DNA of 64,000 bases. It comes from Hyphomicrobiales bacterium (lineage in GTDB: Bacteria; Pseudomonadota; Alphaproteobacteria; Rhizobiales; Rhizobiaceae). The translations under genes were made by a program, and so were the position numbers. The DNA lies in contig UBTY01000004.1 of the NCBI GenBank assembly GCA_900468535.1, positions 62,001 through 126,000 on the forward strand, in the 5' to 3' direction. Positions 42,578 through 51,261 of the stretch are shown piece after piece; position 1 is the stretch's first letter; every line of letters starts with the position of its first letter. The notes below the pieces were generated by a model. That model was not told the origin of the DNA and made no database searches. It was given only the letters and a program-made list of their open reading frames with translations.

Positions 42578-43360
42578 ATGGACGGATCACTCGATCATCT
42601 GCTGCTCGCGCTCGGCTCCGGATCCCTGATCGGAGGTACGCTCGGCTTGATCGGAGGAGGCGGGTCCATCCTTGCAACGCCGTTGCTGATGTATGTCGTC
42701 GGCATGCGGGATGTTCACACGGCAATCGGGACGGGCGCCTTGGCGGTTTCGGCCAATGCTTACCTCAATCTGGCCGGCCACGCTTCCAGGGGACATGTCT
42801 GGTGGCGCTGCGCCATCATATTCGCCGTCGCCGGCAGCCTCGGCGCCTATCTCGGCTCGAGCCTCGGCAAGCTGGTCAACGGGCAAAGTCTGCTCTTCCT
42901 GTTCGGCCTATTGATGATGCTGGTCAGTTTCCTGATGCGGCAGGCGAGATGTCAGATAGATGTGACGGCGCAGTCGCTGACAGTCGGAACGCATGGAAAG
43001 ACCACGCTGATCGCACTCGCAACCGGTGTCTGTTCCGGCTTTTTCGGGATTGGCGGTGGTTTCCTGATCGTACCCGCCTTGCTGCTTGCGACCGGTATGC
43101 CCCTGATCAACGCAGTCGGCACCTCGCTCCTCGCCGTCGGCACATTCGGACTGACCACTGCCATCAACTACGCGGCGTCCGGTTATGTTGACTGGTTGAC
43201 CGCGCTCTACTTCATCGCAGGCGGTATCGGTGGCGGAATTGCCGGTACGATCGGCGCCTGCCGGTTGGCGACGCACCGGAACACGCTCGCCCAGATTTTC
43301 CGATGGGTCATATTCGCCGTCAGCCTCTATGTTCTGGCACGGAGCTATCCGGCCGCGTGA
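42578..43360 (+). CDS. TauE/SafE-family sulfite (anion) exporter
   Basis: A 260-residue membrane protein with about eight hydrophobic segments in two halves. The first-half motif GGTLGLIGGGGSILATPLLM and second-half motif VCSGFFGIGGGFLIVPALLL are the paired family signatures. It is the last gene of the operon. With a persulfide-oxidising enzyme upstream that yields sulfite, export of sulfite or a related sulfur anion is the natural role. Confidence 0.88.
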   Translation: MDGSLDHLLLALGSGSLIGGTLGLIGGGGSILATPLLMYVVGMRDVHTAIGTGALAVSANAYLNLAGHASRGHVWWRCAIIFAVAGSLGAYLGSSLGKLVNGQSLLFLFGLLMMLVSFLMRQARCQIDVTAQSLTVGTHGKTTLIALATGVCSGFFGIGGGFLIVPALLLATGMPLINAVGTSLLAVGTFGLTTAINYAASGYVDWLTALYFIAGGIGGGIAGTIGACRLATHRNTLAQIFRWVIFAVSLYVLARSYPAA

Positions 43361-43811
43361 TGTGCGGCTAGCCGGTCCCTACGCGGGGGCTCCACGGCGA
43401 GGCCTTGTCGCTGGCTTTCGCATCAACCCAGCGACTGCAAGGCTCACATTAAAAAGCGCTCCACAGATGTGCTCCGCGTTGGCAACATGGGCTGCCGACA
43501 CGGCAGATATTGCTCGTAAGCGGTCCGGGTCTTGGCAAAGTGCCATCCGCTCAAGCGCCTCTTGGTCCGCTTCCAACCGCGTATTGAATCCCTGTTTTGC
43601 CTGTTTCCGCGGCTTTCTGCGGCCTCAGGGTTGCGAGCGGCCGTCTTACCATCACCCGAAAATCCCTCCGGCGGCTACACCAGAAATCGTGGTTTTGTGC
43701 GCAATGTATTTTGTATTTACATACATTGTGTACATTACGTACACAATCTGTTGACTCTCCGTTTCGAAGGTGTATGGTTTCCATGTCGAGGAACGAGGAG
43801 TTGGCCCCAAA
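43361..43811. other. 451-bp gap between TauE and GntR
   Basis: The right part holds the GntR promoter and operator. In the left part the minus strand has a 65-codon frame (43379-43576; QDPDRLRAISAVSAAHVANA) that looks partly protein-like but has no convincing start and no recognised family. I do not call it a gene. Confidence 0.45.
43726..43778 (+). promoter_or_regulatory. GntR promoter with inverted-repeat operator
   Basis: TTGTGTAC-ATTAC-GTACACAA (43726-43746) is a perfect 8-bp-arm dyad of the GT-N-AC type favoured by FadR-group GntR regulators; a related half-site-rich stretch (TTGTATTTACATACA) lies just upstream. TTGACT (43751-43756) and TATGGT (43773-43778) with a 16-bp spacer make a good promoter directly after it. 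Autoregulation is inferred. Confidence 0.65.
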
Positions 43812-44507
43812 ATGGCGAAAGCGATCAAAAGCAATCTCTACGAGGACCTGAAGCGTCAGATCCTGACGATGGAACTTGATCCCGACACCGATCTTGACGA
43901 GGGCAGCCTCAGCGAGCGTTACGGGCTGTCGCGAACGCCGGTCCGCGACATCTTTCGTCGCCTTGCAGGCGAGGGATACATCGACATTCGCGAAAACCGT
44001 GGAGCACGGGTCATCCCGATGAACCACGTTACGCTCCGAAACTTCTTCCTGGTCGCACCGATGATCTACGCTGCGATCGGACGGCTGGCGGTGCAGAATT
44101 TCAAGTCGACGCAGCTGGCGGATCTCCAGCAGACCCAGGAACGGTTTCGCACGGCGAGCGTGAACATGGATCCGCTTGCCATGGTCCTGGAAAACAACCG
44201 CTTTCATGAGATTTTCGGCGAGATGTCGGCAAACGCCTACCTCCAGCCAAGCTTGGGCCGATTGCTGATCGATCATGCCCGTATCGGCCACACGTTCTTC
44301 CGCCCTCGCAACGACGACATGAAACGTCGCCTGCAGGTCGCGGTCGAGCACCATGATGCCTTCATCGAGGCACTGAGCGCGCATGACGAGGATGCGGTTG
44401 TCGATCTCGTCTTCGAACACTGGGAACTGTCGCGCGAGAACATGGAGATGTTCATCGCTCCGCAGGGCCTCAAGGCGGATGCCCTGGTGGGCGCGCCGGC
44501 CACCTAA
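43812..44507 (+). CDS. GntR-family (FadR/FCD) transcriptional regulator
   Basis: A 231-residue regulator: N-terminal winged HTH (NLYEDLKRQILTMELDPDTD, then LSERYGLSRTPVRDIFRRLA with GEGYIDIRENRGARV) and a C-terminal all-helical FCD domain (NNRFHEIFGEMSANAYL; later VEHHDAFIEALSAHDEDAVV), which binds organic acids with a metal. Start at the ATG at 43812; GAGGAG lies 11 nt upstream, and a GTG at 43770 is an alternative. It is the first gene of the catabolic operon it presumably controls. Confidence 0.87.
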   Translation: MAKAIKSNLYEDLKRQILTMELDPDTDLDEGSLSERYGLSRTPVRDIFRRLAGEGYIDIRENRGARVIPMNHVTLRNFFLVAPMIYAAIGRLAVQNFKSTQLADLQQTQERFRTASVNMDPLAMVLENNRFHEIFGEMSANAYLQPSLGRLLIDHARIGHTFFRPRNDDMKRRLQVAVEHHDAFIEALSAHDEDAVVDLVFEHWELSRENMEMFIAPQGLKADALVGAPAT

Positions 44508-44524
44508 TCACTGGAGAAATTACC

Positions 44525-45439
44525 GTGAAATTCGAGGGGATTTACACCCCGGCCGTGACCCCGCTCGACCAGAGCGGGCAGATCGACCGGAAGGCGTTCG
44601 CTGCTGTCCTGGAATCGCTCATCGAAGCGGGGGTCCATGGCATTATCGTCGGTGGCTCGACGGGCGAATACTACGCACAGACCAGCCAGGAGCGCTTCGA
44701 TCTTGGTGCCTACGCCAAGGATGTCATCGGCAGCCGATTGGCACTGATCATCGGAACCGGTGCCACACGCACAGAAGATTCGGTCGAGTACGCCAAAGCG
44801 GCGAAGGAGATCGGGGCCGATGCAATCCTCGTGTCCACGCCACCCTATGCCCTGCCGACCGAGCGAGAAAACGCGGTCCACGCAATGACCGTCGATCGCG
44901 CGGCCAACATGCCGATCATGCTCTACAACTATCCGGCCCGCATGGGCGTAATGATGGGCGAAGAGTATTTCTCCCGCGTCGGAAAATCCAAGAATGTCGT
45001 CGCCATCAAGGAAAGCTCCGGCGACATGGGCAACCTGCATCTGCTTGCCCGCAAGTTTCCGCACATCGCCCTCTCATGCGGCTGGGACGATCAGGCGCTC
45101 GAGTTCTTTGCCTGGGGCGCAAGAAGCTGGGTCTGCGCCGGCTCGAACTTCCTGCCGAAAGAGCACGTCGCGCTCTATGAGGCCTGCGTCATCGAGAAGA
45201 ACTTCGACAAGGGTCGCGCCATCATGACCGCGATGCTGCCCCTCATGGACTTCCTCGAGTGCGGCAAGTTCGTGCAGTCGATCAAGCACGGCTGCGAGAT
45301 CATCGGGCTGAAGACCGGCTCCGTGAGGGCTCCGCTGCGTCCTCTCAATTCCGAAGAAAAGCGAACACTTGAGACCGTTGTTTCGACGCTGAAGCGCACG
45401 GTCGGCCAGATCACATCGGGAGCCAATCGTCATGCATGA
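44525..45439 (+). CDS. Dihydrodipicolinate synthase-family lyase/aldolase
   Basis: A 304-residue TIM-barrel class I aldolase family enzyme. GGSTGEYYAQTSQER near residue 39-53 is the substrate-carboxylate loop, the Tyr is in MLYNYPARMG near 140, and the Schiff-base Lys is in NVVAIKESSGD near 165. It is not the housekeeping DapA, because the context is catabolic: the family also includes hydroxyproline-pathway pyrroline-hydroxycarboxylate deaminase (HypD), keto-deoxy-sugar dehydratases and N-acetylneuraminate lyase. Followed by an aldehyde dehydrogenase with 8-nt overlap, as in the HypD-HypH pair. The start is GTG with GGAG upstream. Confidence 0.83.
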   Translation: MKFEGIYTPAVTPLDQSGQIDRKAFAAVLESLIEAGVHGIIVGGSTGEYYAQTSQERFDLGAYAKDVIGSRLALIIGTGATRTEDSVEYAKAAKEIGADAILVSTPPYALPTERENAVHAMTVDRAANMPIMLYNYPARMGVMMGEEYFSRVGKSKNVVAIKESSGDMGNLHLLARKFPHIALSCGWDDQALEFFAWGARSWVCAGSNFLPKEHVALYEACVIEKNFDKGRAIMTAMLPLMDFLECGKFVQSIKHGCEIIGLKTGSVRAPLRPLNSEEKRTLETVVSTLKRTVGQITSGANRHA

Positions 45440-46949
45440 GCCCTTGACCGCCGCTGAATACAAGGCGATTGCAGCCGACCTTCAATTCCCGACGAATGCC
45501 TTCATCGATGGCGCCTTCCGCCCTGCAAGCTCGGGCAAGACCTTCAAGGCGAAGAACCCGGCGACCGGCGATACGCTCGCCAAGGTCGCGGCCTGCGACA
45601 GCACCGACGTCGACCATGCGGTAGCGAAAGCCCGCGCGGCTTTTGACGATGGTCGCTGGCGGCTGCGCACGCCCGGCGAACGCAAGCAGGTTCTCCTGGA
45701 ACTCGCCAAGCTCATCGAGCGAAATCGCCACGAACTTGCGGTCATGGAAAGTCTCGACAGCGGCAAGCCGATACGCGAGTGCCAGACGGTCGACATTCCC
45801 GACACCATCCATACCCTGCGCTGGCATGCCGAGCTGATCGACAAGCTCTACGACAATACCGCTCCTGTCGGATCGAACGCGCTGACGATGATCGTCCGGG
45901 AGCCGATCGGCGTCGTTGGTTGCGTCCTTCCCTGGAACTTTCCGCTCCTGATGCTTGCCTGGAAGATCGGCCCGGCATTGGCCGCTGGCTGCTCTGTCGT
46001 CGTCAAGCCTGCCGAGGACACGACGCTGACAACGCTTCGGGTCGCGGAACTCGCTCACGAAGCCGGGATCCCCGCAGGCGTCTTCAACGTCGTTACCGGC
46101 AGCGGCAAGGAGGTGGGCGAACCGCTCGGCCTGCACATGGACGTCGACATGATCGCCTTTACCGGATCGACGCCGACCGGGCGCCGGTTCCTGCGCTACG
46201 CCGCCGATTCCAATCTCAAGAAGGTCGTGCTCGAATGCGGCGGCAAGAACCCTGCGGTCGTTCTCGATGATGCCGAGGATCTCGATCTCGTTGCCGAACA
46301 AGTTGTCAACGGCGCCTTCTGGAACATGGGTGAGAACTGCTCGGCCACATCGCGCCTTATCGTTCAGGCCAATGTGAAGGACGAGCTGCTGAAGCGGGTC
46401 GGCGCCTACATGAGGGAGTGGAGAACCGGCGACCCGCTCGATCCGGACAACCGCATCGGCGCCCTCGTCAACAAAGCGCATTTCGAGAAAGTCACATCCT
46501 TCCTTGACGATGCAAAGAAAGAGAAGCTGTCGGTTGCCTATGGCGGCGACACGCATGACGGCATCTTTGTGGAGCCTACGGTCGTTGATGGCGTGACGTC
46601 ATCAAGCCGCCTCTTCAAGGACGAGATATTTGGACCAGTGCTGTCGGTGACCACCTTCAACACGCTCGCCGAGGCGGTCGCGCTCGCGAACGATACCAAT
46701 TATGGCCTGACAGCGTCCGTTTACACCAGCAGCCTCCGCAACGCGATCCGGCTCTCGCGAGAGATCCGCGCCGGTGTGGTCACGGTCAATTGCTTCGGCG
46801 AAGGCGATGCCACCACGCCGTTTGGCGGCTACAAGGAATCGGGGTTCGGCGGTCGCGACAAGTCGGCATTCGCCCACGACAATTATTGCGAACTGAAGAC
46901 CATTTGGATCGACATCTCCGAACGGTCAATCGACGAGAGCGTCCGATGA
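45432..46949 (+). CDS. Aldehyde dehydrogenase (PuuC/semialdehyde dehydrogenase type)
   Basis: A 505-residue NAD(P)-dependent dehydrogenase. The catalytic Cys is in NMGENCSATSRLIVQ near residue 300, the base Glu in VVLECGGKNPAVVLDD, the cofactor loop in IAFTGSTPTGRRFLRYA. The GENCSA form resembles gamma-glutamyl-gamma-aminobutyraldehyde dehydrogenase (PuuC) and related enzymes acting on amino-aldehydes or semialdehydes. It overlaps the DapA-family gene and the following FAD oxidase gene. It is distinct in sequence from the two aromatic-type dehydrogenases of the Liv operon. Confidence 0.86.
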   Translation: MHEPLTAAEYKAIAADLQFPTNAFIDGAFRPASSGKTFKAKNPATGDTLAKVAACDSTDVDHAVAKARAAFDDGRWRLRTPGERKQVLLELAKLIERNRHELAVMESLDSGKPIRECQTVDIPDTIHTLRWHAELIDKLYDNTAPVGSNALTMIVREPIGVVGCVLPWNFPLLMLAWKIGPALAAGCSVVVKPAEDTTLTTLRVAELAHEAGIPAGVFNVVTGSGKEVGEPLGLHMDVDMIAFTGSTPTGRRFLRYAADSNLKKVVLECGGKNPAVVLDDAEDLDLVAEQVVNGAFWNMGENCSATSRLIVQANVKDELLKRVGAYMREWRTGDPLDPDNRIGALVNKAHFEKVTSFLDDAKKEKLSVAYGGDTHDGIFVEPTVVDGVTSSSRLFKDEIFGPVLSVTTFNTLAEAVALANDTNYGLTASVYTSSLRNAIRLSREIRAGVVTVNCFGEGDATTPFGGYKESGFGGRDKSAFAHDNYCELKTIWIDISERSIDESVR

Positions 46950-48283
46950 CCAGCAACCCTGTCAGAAGGCTGCCGGTTGAGAACGGGGTCTCTGGCTGGG
47001 AGGCCATCAGTCAGCGCCTCTTTCCCTTGAGAAAACTCGACGGCAACGTGTCTGCCGACTGGTTGGTCATCGGCGCCGGATTTGCCGGGCTCTCGGCTGC
47101 CCGACGCCTCCGGACACTGCGCCCGGGTGAAAAGATCGTGCTGCTGGACGCCGGTGAGATCGGAAAAGGCACGTCGGGACGGAATTCCGGCTTCATGATC
47201 GACGTGCCGCACAATCTCTCGGCAAGCGAATATTCAAGCGGAGGCGACGAAGCGACACGGATCGAGATGGCGCAGAACCGCTCCGCCATCGCCTTTGCGC
47301 GGGAGGCCGCAGACGAGTTCGGGATGTCGCGCGAAACTTTCGACCCGGCCGGCAAGATCAATGCCGCGGCAACAACGCGGGGCATGAGGCTCAACGCGAA
47401 CTTTGGGCACTCCCTTGGAGCGGCTGGCGAGAAGCACTTGTTTCTGAACGCCCAGGAAATGCTGGATCTAACAGGGTCGAACTACTACCTCGGCGGGCTT
47501 TACACGCCGGGCACGGTGTTGATCCAGCCTGCCGACTACGTAAGGCAGTTTGCGGCGGGGCTAACAAGCACGGTCGACATCTTAGAGCGCTCGCCCGTGA
47601 CCTCTTTGACAAGGCATGGTCGCGAGTGGACCGCGACCTGTCCGTCCGGAACAGTCACGGCGCCGAAGGTCATCCTCGGCGTCAACGGACACATCGATGA
47701 TTTCGGCCATTTCGATGGGCGGTTGATGCACATCTTCGCCTATGCATCGATGACCGCTCCCTTTCCGGCGAGGTCTGCGATCGCGGGCAAGGAAAGATGG
47801 GCTCTCCTGCCGGCAGACGCCATGGGGGCGACGATCCGGAAGATCACGTCCAACGGGCTTTCACGCATCGTCATCCGAACGCGATATACCTACGACACCA
47901 AGGTCGCCGTAAGCGAGCAACGCATGGCGAAGATGGCTGCGGAACACCGTCGCTCGCTTGACGTACGGTTCCCGGAACTTGCCGGACTTCCCTTCGAGCA
48001 CAGCTGGGCGGGACGACTTTGCCTCAGCCGCAATCATTCGCCGGCATTCGGCGAGGTCGAGGAAGGCCTGTTTTCAGCATGTTGCGAAAACGGCCTCGGA
48101 ACCGTGAAGAGCACGCTTGCCGGAATGATGGCAGCGGAACTCGCCACCTCGACCCCATCCCAGGAACTCACTCGGTACATGGATCACCCGGCGCCAACCA
48201 GGCTGCCGCCAGAGCCTTTCGCCTGGCTCGGGATCAATTCGGTGATCCGCTTGCAGGAATTGCGTGCAGGTCGCGAGGGATGA
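46946..48283 (+). CDS. FAD-dependent amine oxidoreductase (PuuB/OrdL-like, DAO family)
   Basis: A 445-residue flavoprotein. FAD-binding motif ADWLVIGAGFAGLSAARRLR near residue 37-56, then GKGTSGRNSGFMIDVPHNLS, the GRNSG region characteristic of PuuB/OrdL oxidases, and a late LFSACCENGLGTVKSTLAGM near the second FAD contact. Members oxidise N-substituted amines such as gamma-glutamylputrescine or sarcosine-like compounds to an aldehyde plus amine. The ATG overlaps the aldehyde dehydrogenase stop, so its aldehyde product could pass to that enzyme. Confidence 0.83.
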   Translation: MTSNPVRRLPVENGVSGWEAISQRLFPLRKLDGNVSADWLVIGAGFAGLSAARRLRTLRPGEKIVLLDAGEIGKGTSGRNSGFMIDVPHNLSASEYSSGGDEATRIEMAQNRSAIAFAREAADEFGMSRETFDPAGKINAAATTRGMRLNANFGHSLGAAGEKHLFLNAQEMLDLTGSNYYLGGLYTPGTVLIQPADYVRQFAAGLTSTVDILERSPVTSLTRHGREWTATCPSGTVTAPKVILGVNGHIDDFGHFDGRLMHIFAYASMTAPFPARSAIAGKERWALLPADAMGATIRKITSNGLSRIVIRTRYTYDTKVAVSEQRMAKMAAEHRRSLDVRFPELAGLPFEHSWAGRLCLSRNHSPAFGEVEEGLFSACCENGLGTVKSTLAGMMAAELATSTPSQELTRYMDHPAPTRLPPEPFAWLGINSVIRLQELRAGREG

Positions 48284-48363
48284 TCCCTGGCCGCGCAATA
48301 TGAAGTCTCCGCCGCTCGCAGGGCTTCAACGATAATGGGAACGAAGAACTAGGAGTAAGAACA

Positions 48364-49215
48364 ATGAAGACATTGTGGAAGGCGCTTTGCGCTGCTGCAA
48401 TGGTCGGGATCAGCATGCTCCCCGCCCGTGCAGAAGAAAAGACCATCAACATGGGCACCCTGTCATGGGAGGATTTGACGCCCATTACCGGCATCACCAA
48501 GAAGGTGCTCGAGGACGCCGGCTACACCGTCAAGGTAACCGAATTCTCAGAATGGGGTATTGCCTACGCAGCTCTCACCAAGGGCGACATCCAGGTTCTG
48601 GCCTCTCAGACAGACTATGTCGCCCAGGACTATTGGAACAAGAACAAGAATCGGCTCGAGAAAATATCGCCGGTTTCCCATGGGCTTTACCAGGCCATCG
48701 CGGTGCCGAAATACGTGCCCATCGACTCGCTTGAGCAGCTTAACGACAACGCGGATAAATTCGGCGGCAAGATCATCGGGATCGAACCAGGCTCGGGGCT
48801 GATGCGCGACGCGGCGGACGCCGTCAAGGATTACGGCATCAAGCTGCAGCTCGTCGAAGGCAGCACCGCTGCGATGACGGCAGCGCTCAAATCCGCCTAC
48901 GACCGCAAGGAGTGGGTTGCGGTCACCATCTGGGAGCCGTCATGGATGGTCCAGAAATATCCGGTCAAGTATCTGACTGACCCGAAAGGTGTCTTCCCAC
49001 CGCCGCAGAGCTACTACTGGATTGGCCACAAGGGCTTTTCAGCCGACAACCCACATGCCCGCGAAGTTATGGCGAGTGTCTACGTCCCGCTCGCTGACAT
49101 TACCGCGATCAATGGTGCCGTGAACGAAGGCAAGACCATGGACCAGGCCGTCCAGGATTGGGTCGGTGCGCATGCTGATCTGATCAAGCGCTGGGAAAAC
49201 ATCAAGAAGGATTGA
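48364..49215 (+). CDS. Glycine betaine/proline-type ABC substrate-binding protein (ProX/OpuAC)
   Basis: A 283-residue periplasmic protein. Signal peptide KTLWKALCAAAMVGISMLPA with cleavage after ARA (residue 23). The mature chain is an OpuAC-type binding domain: INMGTLSWEDLTPITGITKK, GIEPGSGLMRDAADAVKDYG and AVTIWEPSWMVQKYPVKYLT. Trp residues (LSWED, IWEPSWM, YYWIG) are placed as in the aromatic cage that holds quaternary ammonium groups. First gene of the transporter part of the cluster, 80 bp after the FAD oxidase. Confidence 0.88.
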   Translation: MKTLWKALCAAAMVGISMLPARAEEKTINMGTLSWEDLTPITGITKKVLEDAGYTVKVTEFSEWGIAYAALTKGDIQVLASQTDYVAQDYWNKNKNRLEKISPVSHGLYQAIAVPKYVPIDSLEQLNDNADKFGGKIIGIEPGSGLMRDAADAVKDYGIKLQLVEGSTAAMTAALKSAYDRKEWVAVTIWEPSWMVQKYPVKYLTDPKGVFPPPQSYYWIGHKGFSADNPHAREVMASVYVPLADITAINGAVNEGKTMDQAVQDWVGAHADLIKRWENIKKD

Positions 49216-49298
49216 TGTCGCCACGGCCGTCCGGGCGCCGGACGGCCACTTCAAGCCCAAAGACAGAAGCCAGCACCAATTGGCTCAAGGGGATCGCT

Positions 49299-50390
49299 AT
49301 GAAAACCGTAAATACCGATACCAATGAAGTCCTGATTGACTGCCAATCGCTGTGGAAGGTCTTTGGCGACAAGTCTGCCACCGCCATGAAGTCCATCGCC
49401 GAGCGCGGTCTTGGAAAGAAGGAAGTCCTCAAGGAATTCAACTGCGTCGTCGGCGTGTCGAACGCCAGCCTGCAGGTCCGGCGGGGCGAAATATTCTGCA
49501 TCATGGGCCTGTCGGGCAGCGGGAAATCGACACTGATCCGGTTGCTGAACAAGCTGATAACGCCAAGCTCAGGCAAAGTGTTCGTAAAGGGTAAGGACAT
49601 CGCGGCGCTGGCCCCGGTCGATCTCAGGCAGATGCGAGCAAAGAACATCGGCATGGTGTTCCAGAGCGTCGCATTGCTTCCGCACCGTACTGTTCTCGAG
49701 AACGCGGCCTTCGGGCTGGAAGTTCAGGGCATACAGAAGGCCGAGCGCAACAAGACTGCGAAGGCGGCCCTGGAAACGGTCGGGTTGGCCGACTGGGTCG
49801 ACCGCTATCCGAAAGAATTGTCCGGCGGGATGCAGCAGCGCGTCGGCCTTGCCAGGGCGCTTGCCTCCGATCCCGAAATCATCCTGATGGACGAACCCTT
49901 CAGCGCCCTCGATCCGTTGATCCGGCGCCAGCTCCAGGACGAGTTCCGGGAGCTCACCAAGTCGCTTGGCAAGTCGGCGGTCTTTATCACCCATGATCTC
50001 GACGAGGCCATCCGGATTGGCGACCGTATCGCCATCATGAAGGACGGCGTCATCATACAAACCGGCACGGCCGAAGATATTATCCTCAATCCGGCCGATG
50101 ACTACGTTGCCGAGTTCGTGGCAGGTATCTCGCGCCTGCATCTGATCAAGGCGCATTCGGTGATGCATAGCGTGAGCGAGTTCCAGCGGGCCGCCCCGAA
50201 TGCCGACATTTCGTCGCTGGCGCGAACCACGCCGGACGCAGATATCGACGAACTGATTACCCTGACCATGCAGACAGACCGCGATGCAATTGCGGTGGTC
50301 GATAATGATCAGGTGGTCGGCGTCGTCACCCCCCGGAGCCTCCTAATGGGAGTGAAGGGAACCTCAAGTCACGATCGCGCGGCCGCTTGA
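49299..50390 (+). CDS. Glycine betaine/proline-type ABC transporter ATPase (ProV-like, CBS tail)
   Basis: A 363-residue ATPase. Walker A GLSGSGKSTLIRLLNKL near residue 70, signature ELSGGMQQRVGLARALA near 170, Walker B IILMDEPFSALDP near 195, H-loop FITHDLDEAIRIGDR. The N-terminus ahead of Walker A (LWKVFGDKSATAMKSIAERG) and the FQSVALLPHRTVLENAAFGL stretch are ProV-like. The last about 70 residues look like one CBS-type regulatory domain (DRDAIAVVDNDQVVGVVTPR). The ATG at 49299 has AAGGGG upstream. Confidence 0.88.
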   Translation: MKTVNTDTNEVLIDCQSLWKVFGDKSATAMKSIAERGLGKKEVLKEFNCVVGVSNASLQVRRGEIFCIMGLSGSGKSTLIRLLNKLITPSSGKVFVKGKDIAALAPVDLRQMRAKNIGMVFQSVALLPHRTVLENAAFGLEVQGIQKAERNKTAKAALETVGLADWVDRYPKELSGGMQQRVGLARALASDPEIILMDEPFSALDPLIRRQLQDEFRELTKSLGKSAVFITHDLDEAIRIGDRIAIMKDGVIIQTGTAEDIILNPADDYVAEFVAGISRLHLIKAHSVMHSVSEFQRAAPNADISSLARTTPDADIDELITLTMQTDRDAIAVVDNDQVVGVVTPRSLLMGVKGTSSHDRAAA

Positions 50391-50412
50391 GCGCCGGCAG
50401 GAGCTGAATGAC

Positions 50413-51261
50413 ATGGACATTTCAAGCTTCACAGATACCTTCGACGAATGGACCGACACAGCGCTCGGATGGTTGGGCGACAATGGCGAGTCCGTGTTCG
50501 AGTTCATCAGATGGTTGCTGGAGGGACTTTATAACAGCATCCTCTCGCTGCTTGAGCTTCCCCCCTTCTATGTGATCGCATTCGTGGTTGCGATCATCGG
50601 TTGGCGGCTCGTCAACAAGTGGTTCGCGATCCTCAGCGCCGTGGCGCTTGCGCTCTGCTTCTCGATGGGCCTTTGGCCGCAGACGATGAGCACTCTGGCA
50701 CTTGTTCTGACCGCGACTGTCCTTGCGTTGGCCATCGGCATTCCGGTCGGAATAGCAGCCGGCTTCTCAAAAGCGCTCAACAAATTCATGGAGCCGGGTC
50801 TCGACCTGATCCAGACGCTGCCGCCGTATATTTACCTGCTGCCGGCAATTGCGCTGCTCGGCTATGGCCCGGCCACCGCGCTGATCGCGACCATCATCGT
50901 TGCCGTACCGCCGACGATCAGACTGACATCCCTCGGCATTCGCATGACGCCCAGGGAGTTCATCGAACTTGGCGAGGCGAGCGGGATAACTCCGGCGCAG
51001 ATGTTCTTCAAGATCCGCCTGCCGTTCGCACTTCCAAGCATCATGGCCGGCATCAATCAAAGCCTGATGATGGCGTTTGGCATGGTGGTTATCGCCGGCA
51101 TCGTCGGTTCCGGTGGGCTTGGCGAAACCATCTACGGCGCCATCCGCACCCTTGATATCGCCACATCGATCAACGGCGCGATCGCGATCGTGGTTTTGAC
51201 CATGGTGCTTGATCGCATCACACAGAGCGCCGCGCGTCTCGGAACGGGGAGGACGTCATGA
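50413..51261 (+). CDS. Glycine betaine/proline-type ABC permease (ProW-like, first copy)
   Basis: A 282-residue inner-membrane protein with about six hydrophobic segments. The N-terminal amphipathic segment (FDEWTDTALGWLGDNGESVF) is typical of ProW/OpuAB. The EAA coupling loop is REFIELGEASGITPAQMFFK with IRLPFALPSIMAGINQSLMM after it, the standard ProW motif. AGGAG precedes the ATG; its stop overlaps the second permease start (ATGA). The two permeases probably form a heterodimer. Confidence 0.88.
   Translation: MDISSFTDTFDEWTDTALGWLGDNGESVFEFIRWLLEGLYNSILSLLELPPFYVIAFVVAIIGWRLVNKWFAILSAVALALCFSMGLWPQTMSTLALVLTATVLALAIGIPVGIAAGFSKALNKFMEPGLDLIQTLPPYIYLLPAIALLGYGPATALIATIIVAVPPTIRLTSLGIRMTPREFIELGEASGITPAQMFFKIRLPFALPSIMAGINQSLMMAFGMVVIAGIVGSGGLGETIYGAIRTLDIATSINGAIAIVVLTMVLDRITQSAARLGTGRTS

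Noticed and set aside
43379..43576. 65-codon minus-strand frame after TauE (QDPDRLRAISAVSAAHVANA)
   Set aside because: Part of it looks coding, but there is no ribosome site, no family and no context to support a gene.
43551..44420. 289-codon open frame on the minus strand across the GntR gene
   Set aside because: It mirrors the plus-strand GntR gene, which has clear HTH and FCD motifs; the reverse frame has no domain.
45411..46556. 381-codon open frame on the minus strand inside the aldehyde dehydrogenase gene
   Set aside because: The plus strand holds a complete aldehyde dehydrogenase; long antisense frames are expected in GC-rich coding DNA.
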